NCBI GenBank assembly: GCA_002321305.1
Contig: DCMF01000113.1
Location: 1-27,844, forward strand
Direction: 5' to 3'
Length of the DNA: 27,844 nt
From: Verrucomicrobia bacterium UBA1629
GTDB lineage: Bacteria; Verrucomicrobiota; Kiritimatiellia; RFP12; UBA1067
Of the stretch, positions 7,797 through 15,083 are shown one piece after another. The notes under the pieces were generated by a model, which was given only the letters and a program-made list of their open reading frames with translations, was not told the origin of the DNA and did not search any database. The translations under genes were made by a program, and so were the position numbers. Each line of letters starts with the position of its first letter. The stretch's first letter is position 1.

Positions 7797-8078
7797 CTCA
7801 AACTCAAGTCTCTTAAATTTCTTCAGATCTCTTAAATTTCAGATTCCAAATCCAAAATCTCAAGTCATCCAAATCCAAAATCTCAAGTCAAAGTTTCCGA
7901 TTCCAAATCTCAAATCAAAAATTTCAAATCTCAAAATCGCAAATTCAAAATCTCAAATCAAAATTTCAAATTTTAAATCTCAAATTTCAAATCAAAGTTT
8001 TTAATCCGAAATCTCAAATCTAAACCCCTCACCTCTCATCCCTCACTTCTCACATCTCACCTCTCACACCCCCAACTC
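7797..8078 (+). repeat. Heptanucleotide repeat tract in the aroF leader
   Basis: About 280 bases between the attenuator and aroF hold no gene. They are filled with degenerate 7-base units: AT-rich TCTCAAA, TTTCAAA and TTCAAAA at first, then CT-rich CCTCTCA, CTTCTCA and CATCTCA from about 8025. Composition differs sharply from the flanking genes. The tract should be nearly unstructured in RNA and directly precedes a start codon without a Shine-Dalgarno sequence. Confidence 0.85.
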
Positions 8079-8081
8079 ACC

Positions 8082-9110
8082 ATGATCATCATACTGAAGA
8101 AAAACGCGGATCCGGGCCAGGTCGAGAACCTGAAGAGCCTGCTCCGCTCCCGTGGCATCGAGCCGCACGAGTCGGTCGGCTCGTCGGAGACCGTCATCGG
8201 CTGCGTCGGCGACGTCACGCACGTCGATCCCGGCATCCTGGAGGCGCTGGACGTCGTCGAGCAGGTCCAGCGCGTGCAGGAGCCCTACAAGGCCGCGAAC
8301 CGCAAGTTCCATCCGGAGGACTCGGCCGTCGACTGCAGCGGCGTGAAGATCGGCGCGGGCGGGTTCGCCGTGATCGCCGGCCCGTGCAGCGTCGAGTCGG
8401 AGGAGCAGGTCGTCGGCATCGCCAAGGCCGTCAAGGCGGCGGGCGCGACGCTCCTGCGGGGCGGGGCGTTCAAGCCGCGCACCTCCCCCTACGCCTTCCA
8501 GGGCCTCGGCAAGGTCGGCCTCGACATGCTCGCGACGGCGAAGCGGGAGACGGGCCTCCCCATCGTCACGGAACTCATGGACTTCGGCGACATCGAGCTC
8601 TTCAACGACGTGGACGTCATCCAGATCGGCGCGCGCAACATGCAGAACTTCAACCTCCTGAAGGAGGTCGGCGCCTACACGAAGAAGCCGATCCTCCTCA
8701 AGCGCGGCATGAGCGCGACGCTGCAGGAGCTGCTGATGAGCGCCGAGTACGTCATGGCGTCGGGCAACCCGAACGTGATCCTCTGCGAGCGCGGCATCCG
8801 CACGTTCGAGACGGCGCTTCGGAACACGCTCGACCTCGGCGTCGTCACGATGCTCCGCCGCCTCTCGCACCTGCCGATCGTCGTCGATCCCTCGCACGCG
8901 ACGGGCCACGCCTACATGGTCGATTCGGTCGCGGTCGCGGCGACGGCCATCGGGGCGGACGGCCTCATCATCGAGGTGCACAACGACCCGCCGCACGCGA
9001 AGTGCGACGGCGCGCAGAGCCAGACGCCGGAGATGTTCGCGCGGACGATGGCGAAGGTGCGCGAGGTGCGCGCGCTTGTCGAGAAGTGGGGGATGAGAAA
9101 TGAGAAGTGA
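8082..9110 (+). CDS. aroF: 3-deoxy-7-phosphoheptulonate (DAHP) synthase
   Basis: The 342-aa protein has an N-terminal ferredoxin-like regulatory domain (about residues 1-70, starting MIIILKKNADPGQVENL) and a barrel of the type I-beta/KDO8P synthase-like class. Visible motifs are IAGPCSVES with metal ligand Cys102, LRGGAFKPRTSPY, QIGARNMQNF, LLKRGMSAT, CERGIRTFE and VDPSHATGH. It condenses phosphoenolpyruvate and erythrose 4-phosphate, the first step of the shikimate pathway. In relatives such as the Thermotoga enzyme the N-terminal domain gives feedback inhibition by Tyr/Phe. There is no Shine-Dalgarno sequence before the ATG, only a CT-rich repeat tract. The last codons (WGMRNEK) lie in a purine-rich heptad repeat that also supplies the stop codon. 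Confidence 0.93.
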   Translation: MIIILKKNADPGQVENLKSLLRSRGIEPHESVGSSETVIGCVGDVTHVDPGILEALDVVEQVQRVQEPYKAANRKFHPEDSAVDCSGVKIGAGGFAVIAGPCSVESEEQVVGIAKAVKAAGATLLRGGAFKPRTSPYAFQGLGKVGLDMLATAKRETGLPIVTELMDFGDIELFNDVDVIQIGARNMQNFNLLKEVGAYTKKPILLKRGMSATLQELLMSAEYVMASGNPNVILCERGIRTFETALRNTLDLGVVTMLRRLSHLPIVVDPSHATGHAYMVDSVAVAATAIGADGLIIEVHNDPPHAKCDGAQSQTPEMFARTMAKVREVRALVEKWGMRNEK

Positions 9111-9127
9111 GGGATGGGGGATGGAAA
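9086..9127 (+). repeat. Purine-rich heptads at the aroF/pheA junction
   Basis: Six successive 7-base units: GTGGGGG, ATGAGAA, ATGAGAA, GTGAGGG, ATGGGGG, ATGGAAA. They are the reverse complement of the TTCTCAT/CCCTCAC-type units just upstream of aroF. They encode the aroF C-terminal tail, its TGA stop and the start of the intergenic gap. Confidence 0.75.
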
Positions 9128-9147
9128 GCCCCCGGAAGGAAACGCAG

Positions 9148-10299
9148 ATGAACGAACTGAACGACCTGAAGCAGTGCCGCGACGCGATTGACGTGATCGA
9201 CGGCGAGATCACGCGGCTGATGGAGCGGCGGCTGGACGTGTCCGAGCGCGTCGCCGAGCTGAAGCGCGCGGCGGGCCGTCCCGTCACGGACCCGGCGCGC
9301 GAGCGGGCGATCCTCACGCGCGTGACGGGTCTCGTGCCGCCCGACCACATGATCGGCGTGCGGCAGCTCTTCACGACGCTCTTCGGACTCTCGAAGGCCC
9401 TGCAGCGCAGCCGGATCGGCGCGGGCGGCGCGCTCCTGGACGAGATCGCCCGCGCGACGACGGACGCGCGCTTCCCGCAGAAGGCGGTCGTGGCGTGCGC
9501 GGGCGTCGAGGGCTCGTATGCGCAGCAGGCGACGTCGCTCCTCTTCCCGATTCCGACGATCCTCTACTTCAAGGGCTTCGAGAAGGTGTTCGAGGCCGTG
9601 GAGAAGGGCATCTGCCCGTATGGCGTGCTGCCGGTCGAGAACTCGGCGGCGGGCTCCGTCGCGGCGGTCTACGACCTCATGCGCCAGCACCGCTTCCACA
9701 TCGTGCGCGCCCTGCGGCTCAAGGTCGATCACGTGCTGCTCGCGCCGCCCGGCGTGAAGCTCGCGGACGTCCGCACGGTCACGAGCCACGCGCACGCGCT
9801 CGCGCAGTGCGGCCGCTTCCTGAAGGCGCACCCCGACATGCACGCGGAGCCGGGGGCGAACACGGCCGTCGCGGCGAAGGAGCTGGCGGCGAGCGGACGG
9901 CGCGACGCGGCGGTCATCGCCTCGCGGGCCTGCGCCGAGCTCTACGGCCTCGACGTGATCGCCGAGGACATCTGCGACGCGGCCTACAACTACACGCGCT
10001 TCATCTGCATCGCGAAGGACCTGGAGATCCGTCCCGACGCGAACAAGATCAGCCTCATGCTGAGCCTGCCGCACCGGCCGGGCGCGCTGAACGGCATCAT
10101 CGCCAAGTTCGCCGCGATCGACGTGAACCTCACGAAGCTCGAGTCGCGGCCGGTGCCGGGACGCGACTTCGAGTTCAGCTTCATCTTCGACTTCGAGGCG
10201 AGTCCGGACGACCCGCAGGTGCGCGCGCTCCTCGCGGAGCTGTCGTCCGACCCGGAGATCGAGCACTTCACCTTCCTCGGCGCGTTCGGGGAGAAGTGA
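9148..10299 (+). CDS. pheA: Bifunctional chorismate mutase / prephenate dehydratase
   Basis: From the ATG at 9148 (ribosome-binding site GGAAGGAA eight bases upstream) this is a 383-aa protein. Residues about 1-90 are an AroQ-type chorismate mutase helix bundle (starting MNELNDLKQCRDAIDVIDGE). The prephenate dehydratase domain follows, with GVEGSYAQQA, VLPVENSAAGSV and the catalytic TRF at 283-285. A C-terminal ACT domain carries RPGAL (310-314) and ESRP (332-335), the Phe-binding motifs. The enzyme turns chorismate into phenylpyruvate for Phe synthesis and should be feedback-inhibited by Phe. An in-frame ATG at 9100 overlaps aroF, but it lies in the heptad repeat and is not favoured. Co-transcribed with aroF under the aromatic leader. 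Confidence 0.93.
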   Translation: MNELNDLKQCRDAIDVIDGEITRLMERRLDVSERVAELKRAAGRPVTDPARERAILTRVTGLVPPDHMIGVRQLFTTLFGLSKALQRSRIGAGGALLDEIARATTDARFPQKAVVACAGVEGSYAQQATSLLFPIPTILYFKGFEKVFEAVEKGICPYGVLPVENSAAGSVAAVYDLMRQHRFHIVRALRLKVDHVLLAPPGVKLADVRTVTSHAHALAQCGRFLKAHPDMHAEPGANTAVAAKELAASGRRDAAVIASRACAELYGLDVIAEDICDAAYNYTRFICIAKDLEIRPDANKISLMLSLPHRPGALNGIIAKFAAIDVNLTKLESRPVPGRDFEFSFIFDFEASPDDPQVRALLAELSSDPEIEHFTFLGAFGEK

Positions 10300-10331
10300 A
10301 GGGCGGGCTCCGCGACGGTCGTGGCGGCTTG

Positions 10332-10362
10332 TTTCTCCGCGCCCTGTCGGGTTGCGGAGAAA
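10332..10362 (+). promoter_or_regulatory. 9-bp dyad upstream of the T3S operon promoter
   Basis: TTTCTCCGC (10332-10340) is an exact inverted match to GCGGAGAAA (10354-10362) across 13 bases. The right arm ends four bases before the extended -10 box, so the dyad covers the -35 region. It could be an operator for the operon. There is no T run, so it is a poor intrinsic terminator for pheA. Confidence 0.5.
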
Positions 10363-10366
10363 ATGC

Positions 10367-10372
10367 TATAAT
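10367..10372 (+). promoter_or_regulatory. Extended -10 promoter of the T3S operon
   Basis: TGC-TATAAT with seven bases to an ATG at 10380, the same geometry as at 75 and 18444. No clear -35 box. Confidence 0.65.
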
Positions 10373-10379
10373 GTCCGCC

Positions 10380-10463
10380 ATGAGATTCTGGTGGACTCTA
10401 TCAGGCAGAAAGGACTTCGGGCGATTGTGCCTGGAGTGTAACCTTGCTTCCGCTCTCCCGTAG
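10380..10463 (+). CDS. Possible 27-aa leaderless upstream reading frame
   Basis: An ATG placed exactly where a leaderless start is expected opens a 27-codon frame beginning MRFWWTLSGRKDFG, ending at TAG 10461-10463, eleven bases before the ATG of the next gene. It has two adjacent Trp codons. Its translation could couple to or tune the following gene. No terminator hairpin follows it, so a Trp attenuator is not supported. It could equally be a chance frame. Confidence 0.35.
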   Translation: MRFWWTLSGRKDFGRLCLECNLASALP

Positions 10464-10473
10464 ACAGGACGCT

Positions 10474-11394
10474 ATGGAAATCAAGGTTTTGCAGAATGCG
10501 CCGCAGGCGAACACGCTCGGCACCGGGTCGGAGGGGGCTGTCCCCCAGGGAACGGCCGGCGCGTCCGCCGCGCCTGTGCTGTCGGGCGCGTCCGTTTCCG
10601 TCAAGGGCGCGACCGACTTCGAGAAGCTGCTGGCCGAGCTGGAGCTGCAGCGCGACGAGCAGAAGGAGAAGATCGCCCGTGGGCAGTTCTCGGCGGCGCT
10701 CGCCGTGCTGGCCGGGCGGCAGGGCGGGCTTTCCGCCGCGCAGCAGACGGCGGTCGCGTCCGTCGGCGAGGCGTCGGCGGCGCTCGAACAGGCGACGGCG
10801 GCCGTCCGCACGGCAGGGGCTGACCTCGATGTCGCGTCCGCGCTGCTGCAGGCCGAGAGCGAACGGCTGGAGCGGATGATCGAGGCGCAGAAGAAGACGC
10901 CCGAAATGCGGCTCGCGGAGATCGAGGCCGAAGAGGAAAAGGCCGAGGTGCAGTCCGAAGCGGAATCGGCAGAAGAGGAGTCGGACGAAATCAAGGCCCA
11001 GCGCGCGAAGGTCGCGGCGCTGGAGAGCGACGTCGCGGCGAAGACGTCCGCCCTGGACGCGGCCAAGGCCGTTCAGGCGTCCGCCGAGGCGGCCCTGAAG
11101 GGCGCCGCCGCCGGGCTGGACCGGGCCGCGCAGCGCGTCGTCACCGACGCCGTGCGCCTCGCCGGGAAGATGGTCGCGGCGTCGGCCGCCGAGCAGCCCG
11201 ACGGCAAGCCGGTCGAGGAGAAGGCCAACGCGATCGTCGAGGCCCTAGGGGCGTATGCGGATCGGATCGAGGAGATGCGCGACGACGAGCTGGCGGAGAA
11301 GATCGCCAAGACCGCGTCCGACATCATCTTCCTCTCCAAGGCGCAGACGCTCCTCGCGCCGGGCGACTGGCCCGACTACGAGCAGAAGGTTTAA
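10474..11394 (+). CDS. Ala/Glu-rich coiled-coil protein, first gene of the T3S operon
   Basis: A 306-aa protein starting MEIKVLQNAPQANTLGTGSE (ATG 10474, weak AGGA upstream; an in-frame TTG at 10444 is less likely). No signal peptide, no membrane segment and no cysteine. The first 45 residues are Gly/Ala/Ser/Pro/Val-rich and disordered, as in T3S substrates. Residues about 48-220 are long Ala/Glu/Lys-rich helices with heptad character, including a very acidic stretch near residues 145-175. It ends LAPGDWPDYEQKV. I do not recognise the family. As the gene immediately before a SycD-type chaperone, it may be a secreted hydrophilic translocator, a tip protein or a regulator. Confidence 0.6.
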   Translation: MEIKVLQNAPQANTLGTGSEGAVPQGTAGASAAPVLSGASVSVKGATDFEKLLAELELQRDEQKEKIARGQFSAALAVLAGRQGGLSAAQQTAVASVGEASAALEQATAAVRTAGADLDVASALLQAESERLERMIEAQKKTPEMRLAEIEAEEEKAEVQSEAESAEEESDEIKAQRAKVAALESDVAAKTSALDAAKAVQASAEAALKGAAAGLDRAAQRVVTDAVRLAGKMVAASAAEQPDGKPVEEKANAIVEALGAYADRIEEMRDDELAEKIAKTASDIIFLSKAQTLLAPGDWPDYEQKV

Positions 11395-11427
11395 TACGCA
11401 ACGCAAACCACACGAAAGGAACGGATC

Positions 11428-11907
11428 ATGGCAGAGCAATTGGCAAACGTCAGCGACGAGCAGATTCAGGAGGTCTTCTCCGCCATCGCCGACTTCACGA
11501 CCGTCCGCGAGCTGAAGGGCATTTCGGACAGGGAGATCGAGAGCATCTACGCGATGGGCGTGGACTTCTACCGGGCCGGGAACTACGCCGACGCCGAGAA
11601 GATCTTCCGCTTCCTGACGGTCTTCGAGCACACGAGCAGCAAGTACTGGACGGCGATGGGCTCTGTCCAGCAGGTGCAGGGCCGCTACGACGCGGCGATC
11701 AAGGCCTACCAGATGGCCAGCTTCTTCGACCTGCACAACCCGAAGCCGATGTACTACGCGGCCGAGTGCTTCGTGAAGACGGGCGACCTCGACAACGCGC
11801 GCAAGGCGCTCGCCTCGCTGGAGCAGTACGGGCCGACGGACACGGAGACCGGGCGCCGCTTCCGGGCGAAGGGCGCGGAACTCAAGGCGCGCATCGCGGC
11901 AAAGTAA
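11428..11907 (+). CDS. SycD/LcrH-type T3S translocator chaperone (TPR)
   Basis: A 159-aa, all-helical protein with about three tetratricopeptide repeats: MGVDFYRAGNYADAEKIFRF, then WTAMGSVQQVQGRYDAAIKA, then PMYYAAECFVKTGDLDNARK. Length, repeat number and the N-terminal helix (GISDREIESIYAMGVDFYRAG) fit the class II chaperone family SycD/LcrH/IpgC/SicA, which binds the two hydrophobic translocators in the cytoplasm before secretion. Two translocator-like genes follow directly, as in the Yersinia and Chlamydia translocator operons. A ribosome-binding site (AAAGGAACGG) precedes the ATG. Confidence 0.85.
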   Translation: MAEQLANVSDEQIQEVFSAIADFTTVRELKGISDREIESIYAMGVDFYRAGNYADAEKIFRFLTVFEHTSSKYWTAMGSVQQVQGRYDAAIKAYQMASFFDLHNPKPMYYAAECFVKTGDLDNARKALASLEQYGPTDTETGRRFRAKGAELKARIAAK

Positions 11908-11918
11908 GGAGGTGTGAC

Positions 11919-12953
11919 ATGGCAATTGACGGCATCAGCGTTCAGAATCCCGTTCAGCAGCCCCAGACCCCGGTGGCGAACGAGGCGCAGATCCAGCAGA
12001 CGGTCGCGGAGGTCGCGCCGCTCTTCGGCTCGAACCCCAGCGTGAGCGTCCAGGAGACGAAGCGCGTCGACGACCTGCAGGCGAAGCGTGACCTCTCGGA
12101 CATCCCGGAGCTTGACGACGCCGACGCGGCGCTTCTGGAGGGCGTCACCGCCGACCTGGAGGCCCTGATCGCGCTCCTGCAGGCCGAGCAGGACGAGAAG
12201 TCGATCCAGGCGACGAAGGCGCGCATCGAGTCGCTCAAGGGGCAGATGACCGCGCATCACGAGCAGACGATGCAGAAGGTCAGCGAGTCCATCGACGAGA
12301 TCAAGAAGCAGGAGAAGGCCTCGCTCGCGAACAAGATCCTCGGCTGGCTCGGCGCGGTCTTCGCGGTCGTCGTGGCGGTCGCGCTGGTCTGCACGGTCGG
12401 CGGGGCGGCGGCGGCGTTCGCGGCCGTCGGCGCGGCGATCGCCCTCGCGACGATGACGCTCACCGAGACGGGGGTGATGGACAAGCTCGCCAAGGCGATT
12501 TCGCAGAGTCTCAAGGAGCAGCACCCGGACTGGTCGAAGGCGGCGTGCGACGCCTGGGCGCAGGGCATCCTCGCCGGCGTGCAGATCGCGCTGTCCGTCA
12601 CCTGCCTCGTGGGCGGCGGCGCGGCCTCGGCGGGCACGGGACTCGTCAAGGTGTCCGACGCCGTGATGAAGGGCGTCAAGATCGGCATGACCGTCGCCAA
12701 CTCGGCGATGGGCGCGGCGGGCCTCGCCTCGTCCGCCGCCTCGACGGCCATCAACTACAAGGCCAGCGAGAAGCAGTCCGAGGTGACGGAGATGCAGCAG
12801 CTCCTGGTCCAGCTTCAGGCGATGCTGGACGAGGAGTCGGACGACCTGAAGGTTCTGCTCGCCCAGCTCAACGACGCCCTCGGCGCGCTCATCGAGCTCC
12901 TGGAGTCGAAGCAGGACACGCTCAACGACATCAGCCGGCACATCGGCGCGTAA
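11919..12953 (+). CDS. sctE: SctE-like T3S major translocator (YopB/IpaB/CopB type)
   Basis: The 344-aa product has an N-terminal hydrophilic and coiled-coil part (to residue about 135), a long hydrophobic segment at 141-181 (begins LGWLGAVFAVVVAVALV), an amphipathic connector (TETGVMDKLAKAISQSLKEQ), a second hydrophobic segment at about 216-239 and a C-terminal coiled coil (SEVTEMQQLLVQLQAMLDEE onward). There is no signal peptide. This two-hairpin membrane layout is that of the large pore-forming translocator. In known systems it inserts into the host membrane with SctB to form the entry pore. It is the first gene after the SycD-type chaperone, with a strong TAAGGAGGTG ribosome-binding site. 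Family assignment is by layout and context; sequence identity to known members looks low. Confidence 0.78.
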   Translation: MAIDGISVQNPVQQPQTPVANEAQIQQTVAEVAPLFGSNPSVSVQETKRVDDLQAKRDLSDIPELDDADAALLEGVTADLEALIALLQAEQDEKSIQATKARIESLKGQMTAHHEQTMQKVSESIDEIKKQEKASLANKILGWLGAVFAVVVAVALVCTVGGAAAAFAAVGAAIALATMTLTETGVMDKLAKAISQSLKEQHPDWSKAACDAWAQGILAGVQIALSVTCLVGGGAASAGTGLVKVSDAVMKGVKIGMTVANSAMGAAGLASSAASTAINYKASEKQSEVTEMQQLLVQLQAMLDEESDDLKVLLAQLNDALGALIELLESKQDTLNDISRHIGA

Positions 12954-12983
12954 AAACGAATCAGAGAGGAAAGGAACACCATC

Positions 12984-14462
12984 ATGTCCATTCAGGGAAT
13001 TGAAAACGGTTCGATCGACTGGAGCGCCGTCCTCGGCAAGGCGCTTGCGGACAAGGGAATCGACGGCGCGAAGGACGGCACGTCCGTCGTGCTGGACGGC
13101 GACAACGTGACCGTCTCCGTGCGCGACCCGTCCTCCGGCGAGGCCGTCTCGCGTACGCTGGAGCTTCCGACGCTGCGGCCGGACAGCCCGGAGGCGGGCG
13201 TGGCGAGCTTCCTGCTCACGTCCGCCGACGAGATCGACCAGCTCGCGCAGGGCCTGCAGACGCTCGCGCAGGAGGTCGGCGAAACCGCGCCGCAGCCCGG
13301 CGAGACGTCCGCGCCGTCCCCCGCGCGCACGACGAACGCTCAGCAGGCGCTGTTCTCGATCTACGAGCTCATGAACCTCATGCAGCAGGTCGCCCAGCAG
13401 CAGCGCGACAGCGCCCGCGAGATCCGGCTGACGGAACTGCAGAGCGAGGTCTCGAGCATCAAGAGCCAGGCCGCGCACCAGCGGCAGGCGGCCGTCTACG
13501 GGATGGTCGTGAGCGCCGTGACGACGGCCGTGCAGGGGGCGATGCTCTTCGGCACGAGCGTCGCGAGCGTGAAGGGGCTTCAGAAGCTGGACCAGACCGG
13601 CGCGGGGCAGGGCCTGAATCAGGCGAAGGCGGACGTGAAGACGCTGGAGTCGGCGCTTCAGTCCCCGTCGGACGCCTCCGCCCACGCCACGGCGGTCGCG
13701 GGCAAGTCGTCCGATACGGTCAAGGCGAACGTGGACGGGCGCCTGACGGACGTCACGGCGGCGAAGGGACGGCTGGAGACGGCGCAGAAGGCGCTTGCCG
13801 ACGCGCCGGCGGACGCCGAGAACCGCGCGCAGCTGGAGCAGGCCGTGACGGACGCGAAGGCCGCCTACGGGCAGAAGCTGAATGACGCCCTCGCGAAGAT
13901 GGACGCGGACTACGGCCACGCCGCGGCGGCGACGAAGGCGGCCGAGGGCAAGTACGTGAGCGGGCATTCGCTCAAGCATCCGGTCAACACGCGCGCGGAC
14001 TACAAGGCGATGGGCGAGGCCCAGAAGGCGCAGTCCACGCTGGGTTCCGAGCGCACGCTCCTGCGGGCGAAGGTCGCCGAGGCCAAGGCCCAGCTGGGGG
14101 ACACCGAGGGACTGACGGCCGACCTCGCGGCGGCGCGCGGCGGCGTCAAGGCGGCGGAGACCGTGCTGAAGACGGATCCGGGCTACCACCTGGCGTCGAG
14201 CAACCCGGCCGCCTCTGGGGCCTACCAGCAGCTGACGCAGATGGTCGGCACGGTCGGGCAGAGTCTCGCCCAGCTCGTGCAGGCCAACGAGGAGGCCAAG
14301 GGCACCGAGGAGCAGGCCGCGCAGAAGGAGCTGGAGGCGCGCCGTCAGGAGACGAACGACCTCTTCCAGCAGGCGCAGGAGCTCATCAGCAGCGTGCGCG
14401 AGCTGCTGAAGGCCGTCATCCAGGCCGAGTCGCAGTCCGTCGAGCAGATCATCAGGGCCTGA
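12984..14462 (+). CDS. SctB-like T3S minor translocator (candidate)
   Basis: A 492-aa Ala/Gln/Lys-rich protein without signal peptide. It has one hydrophobic stretch at about 168-190 (AVYGMVVSAVTTAVQGAMLF), long predicted coiled coils on both sides (about 120-165 and 200-390) and a C-terminal amphipathic helix ending ELLKAVIQAESQSVEQIIRA. A single membrane segment plus C-terminal amphipathic helices is the layout of YopD/IpaC/EspB/CopD-type translocators, and the gene sits right after the SctE-like gene. It is longer than YopD or EspB (about 300 aa), nearer in size to chlamydial CopD-type proteins. Ribosome-binding site AGGAAAGGAA. The function is inferred from layout and position. Confidence 0.6.
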   Translation: MSIQGIENGSIDWSAVLGKALADKGIDGAKDGTSVVLDGDNVTVSVRDPSSGEAVSRTLELPTLRPDSPEAGVASFLLTSADEIDQLAQGLQTLAQEVGETAPQPGETSAPSPARTTNAQQALFSIYELMNLMQQVAQQQRDSAREIRLTELQSEVSSIKSQAAHQRQAAVYGMVVSAVTTAVQGAMLFGTSVASVKGLQKLDQTGAGQGLNQAKADVKTLESALQSPSDASAHATAVAGKSSDTVKANVDGRLTDVTAAKGRLETAQKALADAPADAENRAQLEQAVTDAKAAYGQKLNDALAKMDADYGHAAAATKAAEGKYVSGHSLKHPVNTRADYKAMGEAQKAQSTLGSERTLLRAKVAEAKAQLGDTEGLTADLAAARGGVKAAETVLKTDPGYHLASSNPAASGAYQQLTQMVGTVGQSLAQLVQANEEAKGTEEQAAQKELEARRQETNDLFQQAQELISSVRELLKAVIQAESQSVEQIIRA

Positions 14463-14467
14463 TTGCC

Positions 14468-15007
14468 ATGGGTGCGCACGCCTACATCGAAGCGGAAGAC
14501 CTCGGGCTCACCGTCCTGGGGACGATCCAGAACGCCTACACCGTCAACGGCGTCCACGGGCAGGACTTCGGCACGGCCGTCCGCGAGGCGGCCCTCTGCC
14601 GGGCGGCCGCGCTGGAGGAGACGCTGCTGTCGTATTCCGAACTCATCCGGACGCGCCAGAAGAAGCTCGACGAGCTGGGCGAGGCGCTGTCCGCGCTGAA
14701 CGAGGCTTTCTCGCAGAAGACGAAGAAGACCAAGACGAAGGACAAGCTGCCGGTCGATTCGTCGGCGGTCTCCATCCTGCGGCGCTACGGCTTCACGGCG
14801 GCGACGAAGATGACGTACCCGGACATCATGAAGCTCCAGCAGAACGTCCAGTTCGCCCTCGACCAGGAGGACAACGAGCTGCAGCAGGACATGACCTCGC
14901 TGCAGGGCTACGTCTCCAAGCGCGACGACACGATGCAGATGGTGGGCAAGCTGACGAAGAAGGTCGGCGGCACCCGCCGGAGCGGCATCCAGTACATCGG
15001 AAGCTGA
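14468..15007 (+). CDS. Small coiled-coil protein in the T3S operon, possible EspA/SctA-like component
   Basis: A 179-aa protein whose ATG lies five bases after the preceding stop, so translation is probably coupled. Helical segments flank a Lys/Thr-rich hinge (residues about 84-93). The C-terminal part (YPDIMKLQQNVQFALDQEDN, then a long helix with SLQGYVSKRDDTMQ) resembles the C-terminal packing helices of EspA/SseB/EseB-type extracellular filament or tip proteins. That similarity is by eye and weak. Position after both translocators fits a secreted accessory. It could also be a chaperone-like or regulatory protein. Confidence 0.45.
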   Translation: MGAHAYIEAEDLGLTVLGTIQNAYTVNGVHGQDFGTAVREAALCRAAALEETLLSYSELIRTRQKKLDELGEALSALNEAFSQKTKKTKTKDKLPVDSSAVSILRRYGFTAATKMTYPDIMKLQQNVQFALDQEDNELQQDMTSLQGYVSKRDDTMQMVGKLTKKVGGTRRSGIQYIGS

Positions 15008-15018
15008 AGCGCGGCATT

Positions 15019-15045
15019 CGGGAGGGACGGGCTTGTCCCGTCCGC
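15019..15045 (+). repeat. Hairpin repeat, copy 1 (before CesT-like gene 1)
   Basis: A GGACGGG / CCCGTCC 7-bp stem around CTTGT, preceded by CGGGAG. It is identical over 27 bases to the copy at 17874-17900. It ends 38 bases before the chaperone ATG at 15084. Confidence 0.85.
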
Positions 15046-15083
15046 AAGCGTAAAAGAAGAAACCAAAGAGAAGGAATCCGAAC

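Noticed and set aside
7771..8004. 77-codon frame in the aroF leader
   Set aside because: It is a translation of the heptad repeat starting at a TTG in the terminator loop; no real protein character.
10380..10463. Trp attenuator for the T3S operon
   Set aside because: Two Trp codons are present but no terminator or alternative pairing follows before the next gene.
10533..10546. GGGGG-CTGT-CCCCC hairpin in the first T3S gene, 13 bases shared with the terminator at 25943-25955
   Set aside because: Short, low-complexity and in frame; likely coincidence or at most a trivial repeat.
11754..14189. 811-codon minus-strand frame across the translocator genes
   Set aside because: Arg/Leu-rich shadow of high-GC coding sequence; the plus-strand genes each have ribosome-binding sites and family features.
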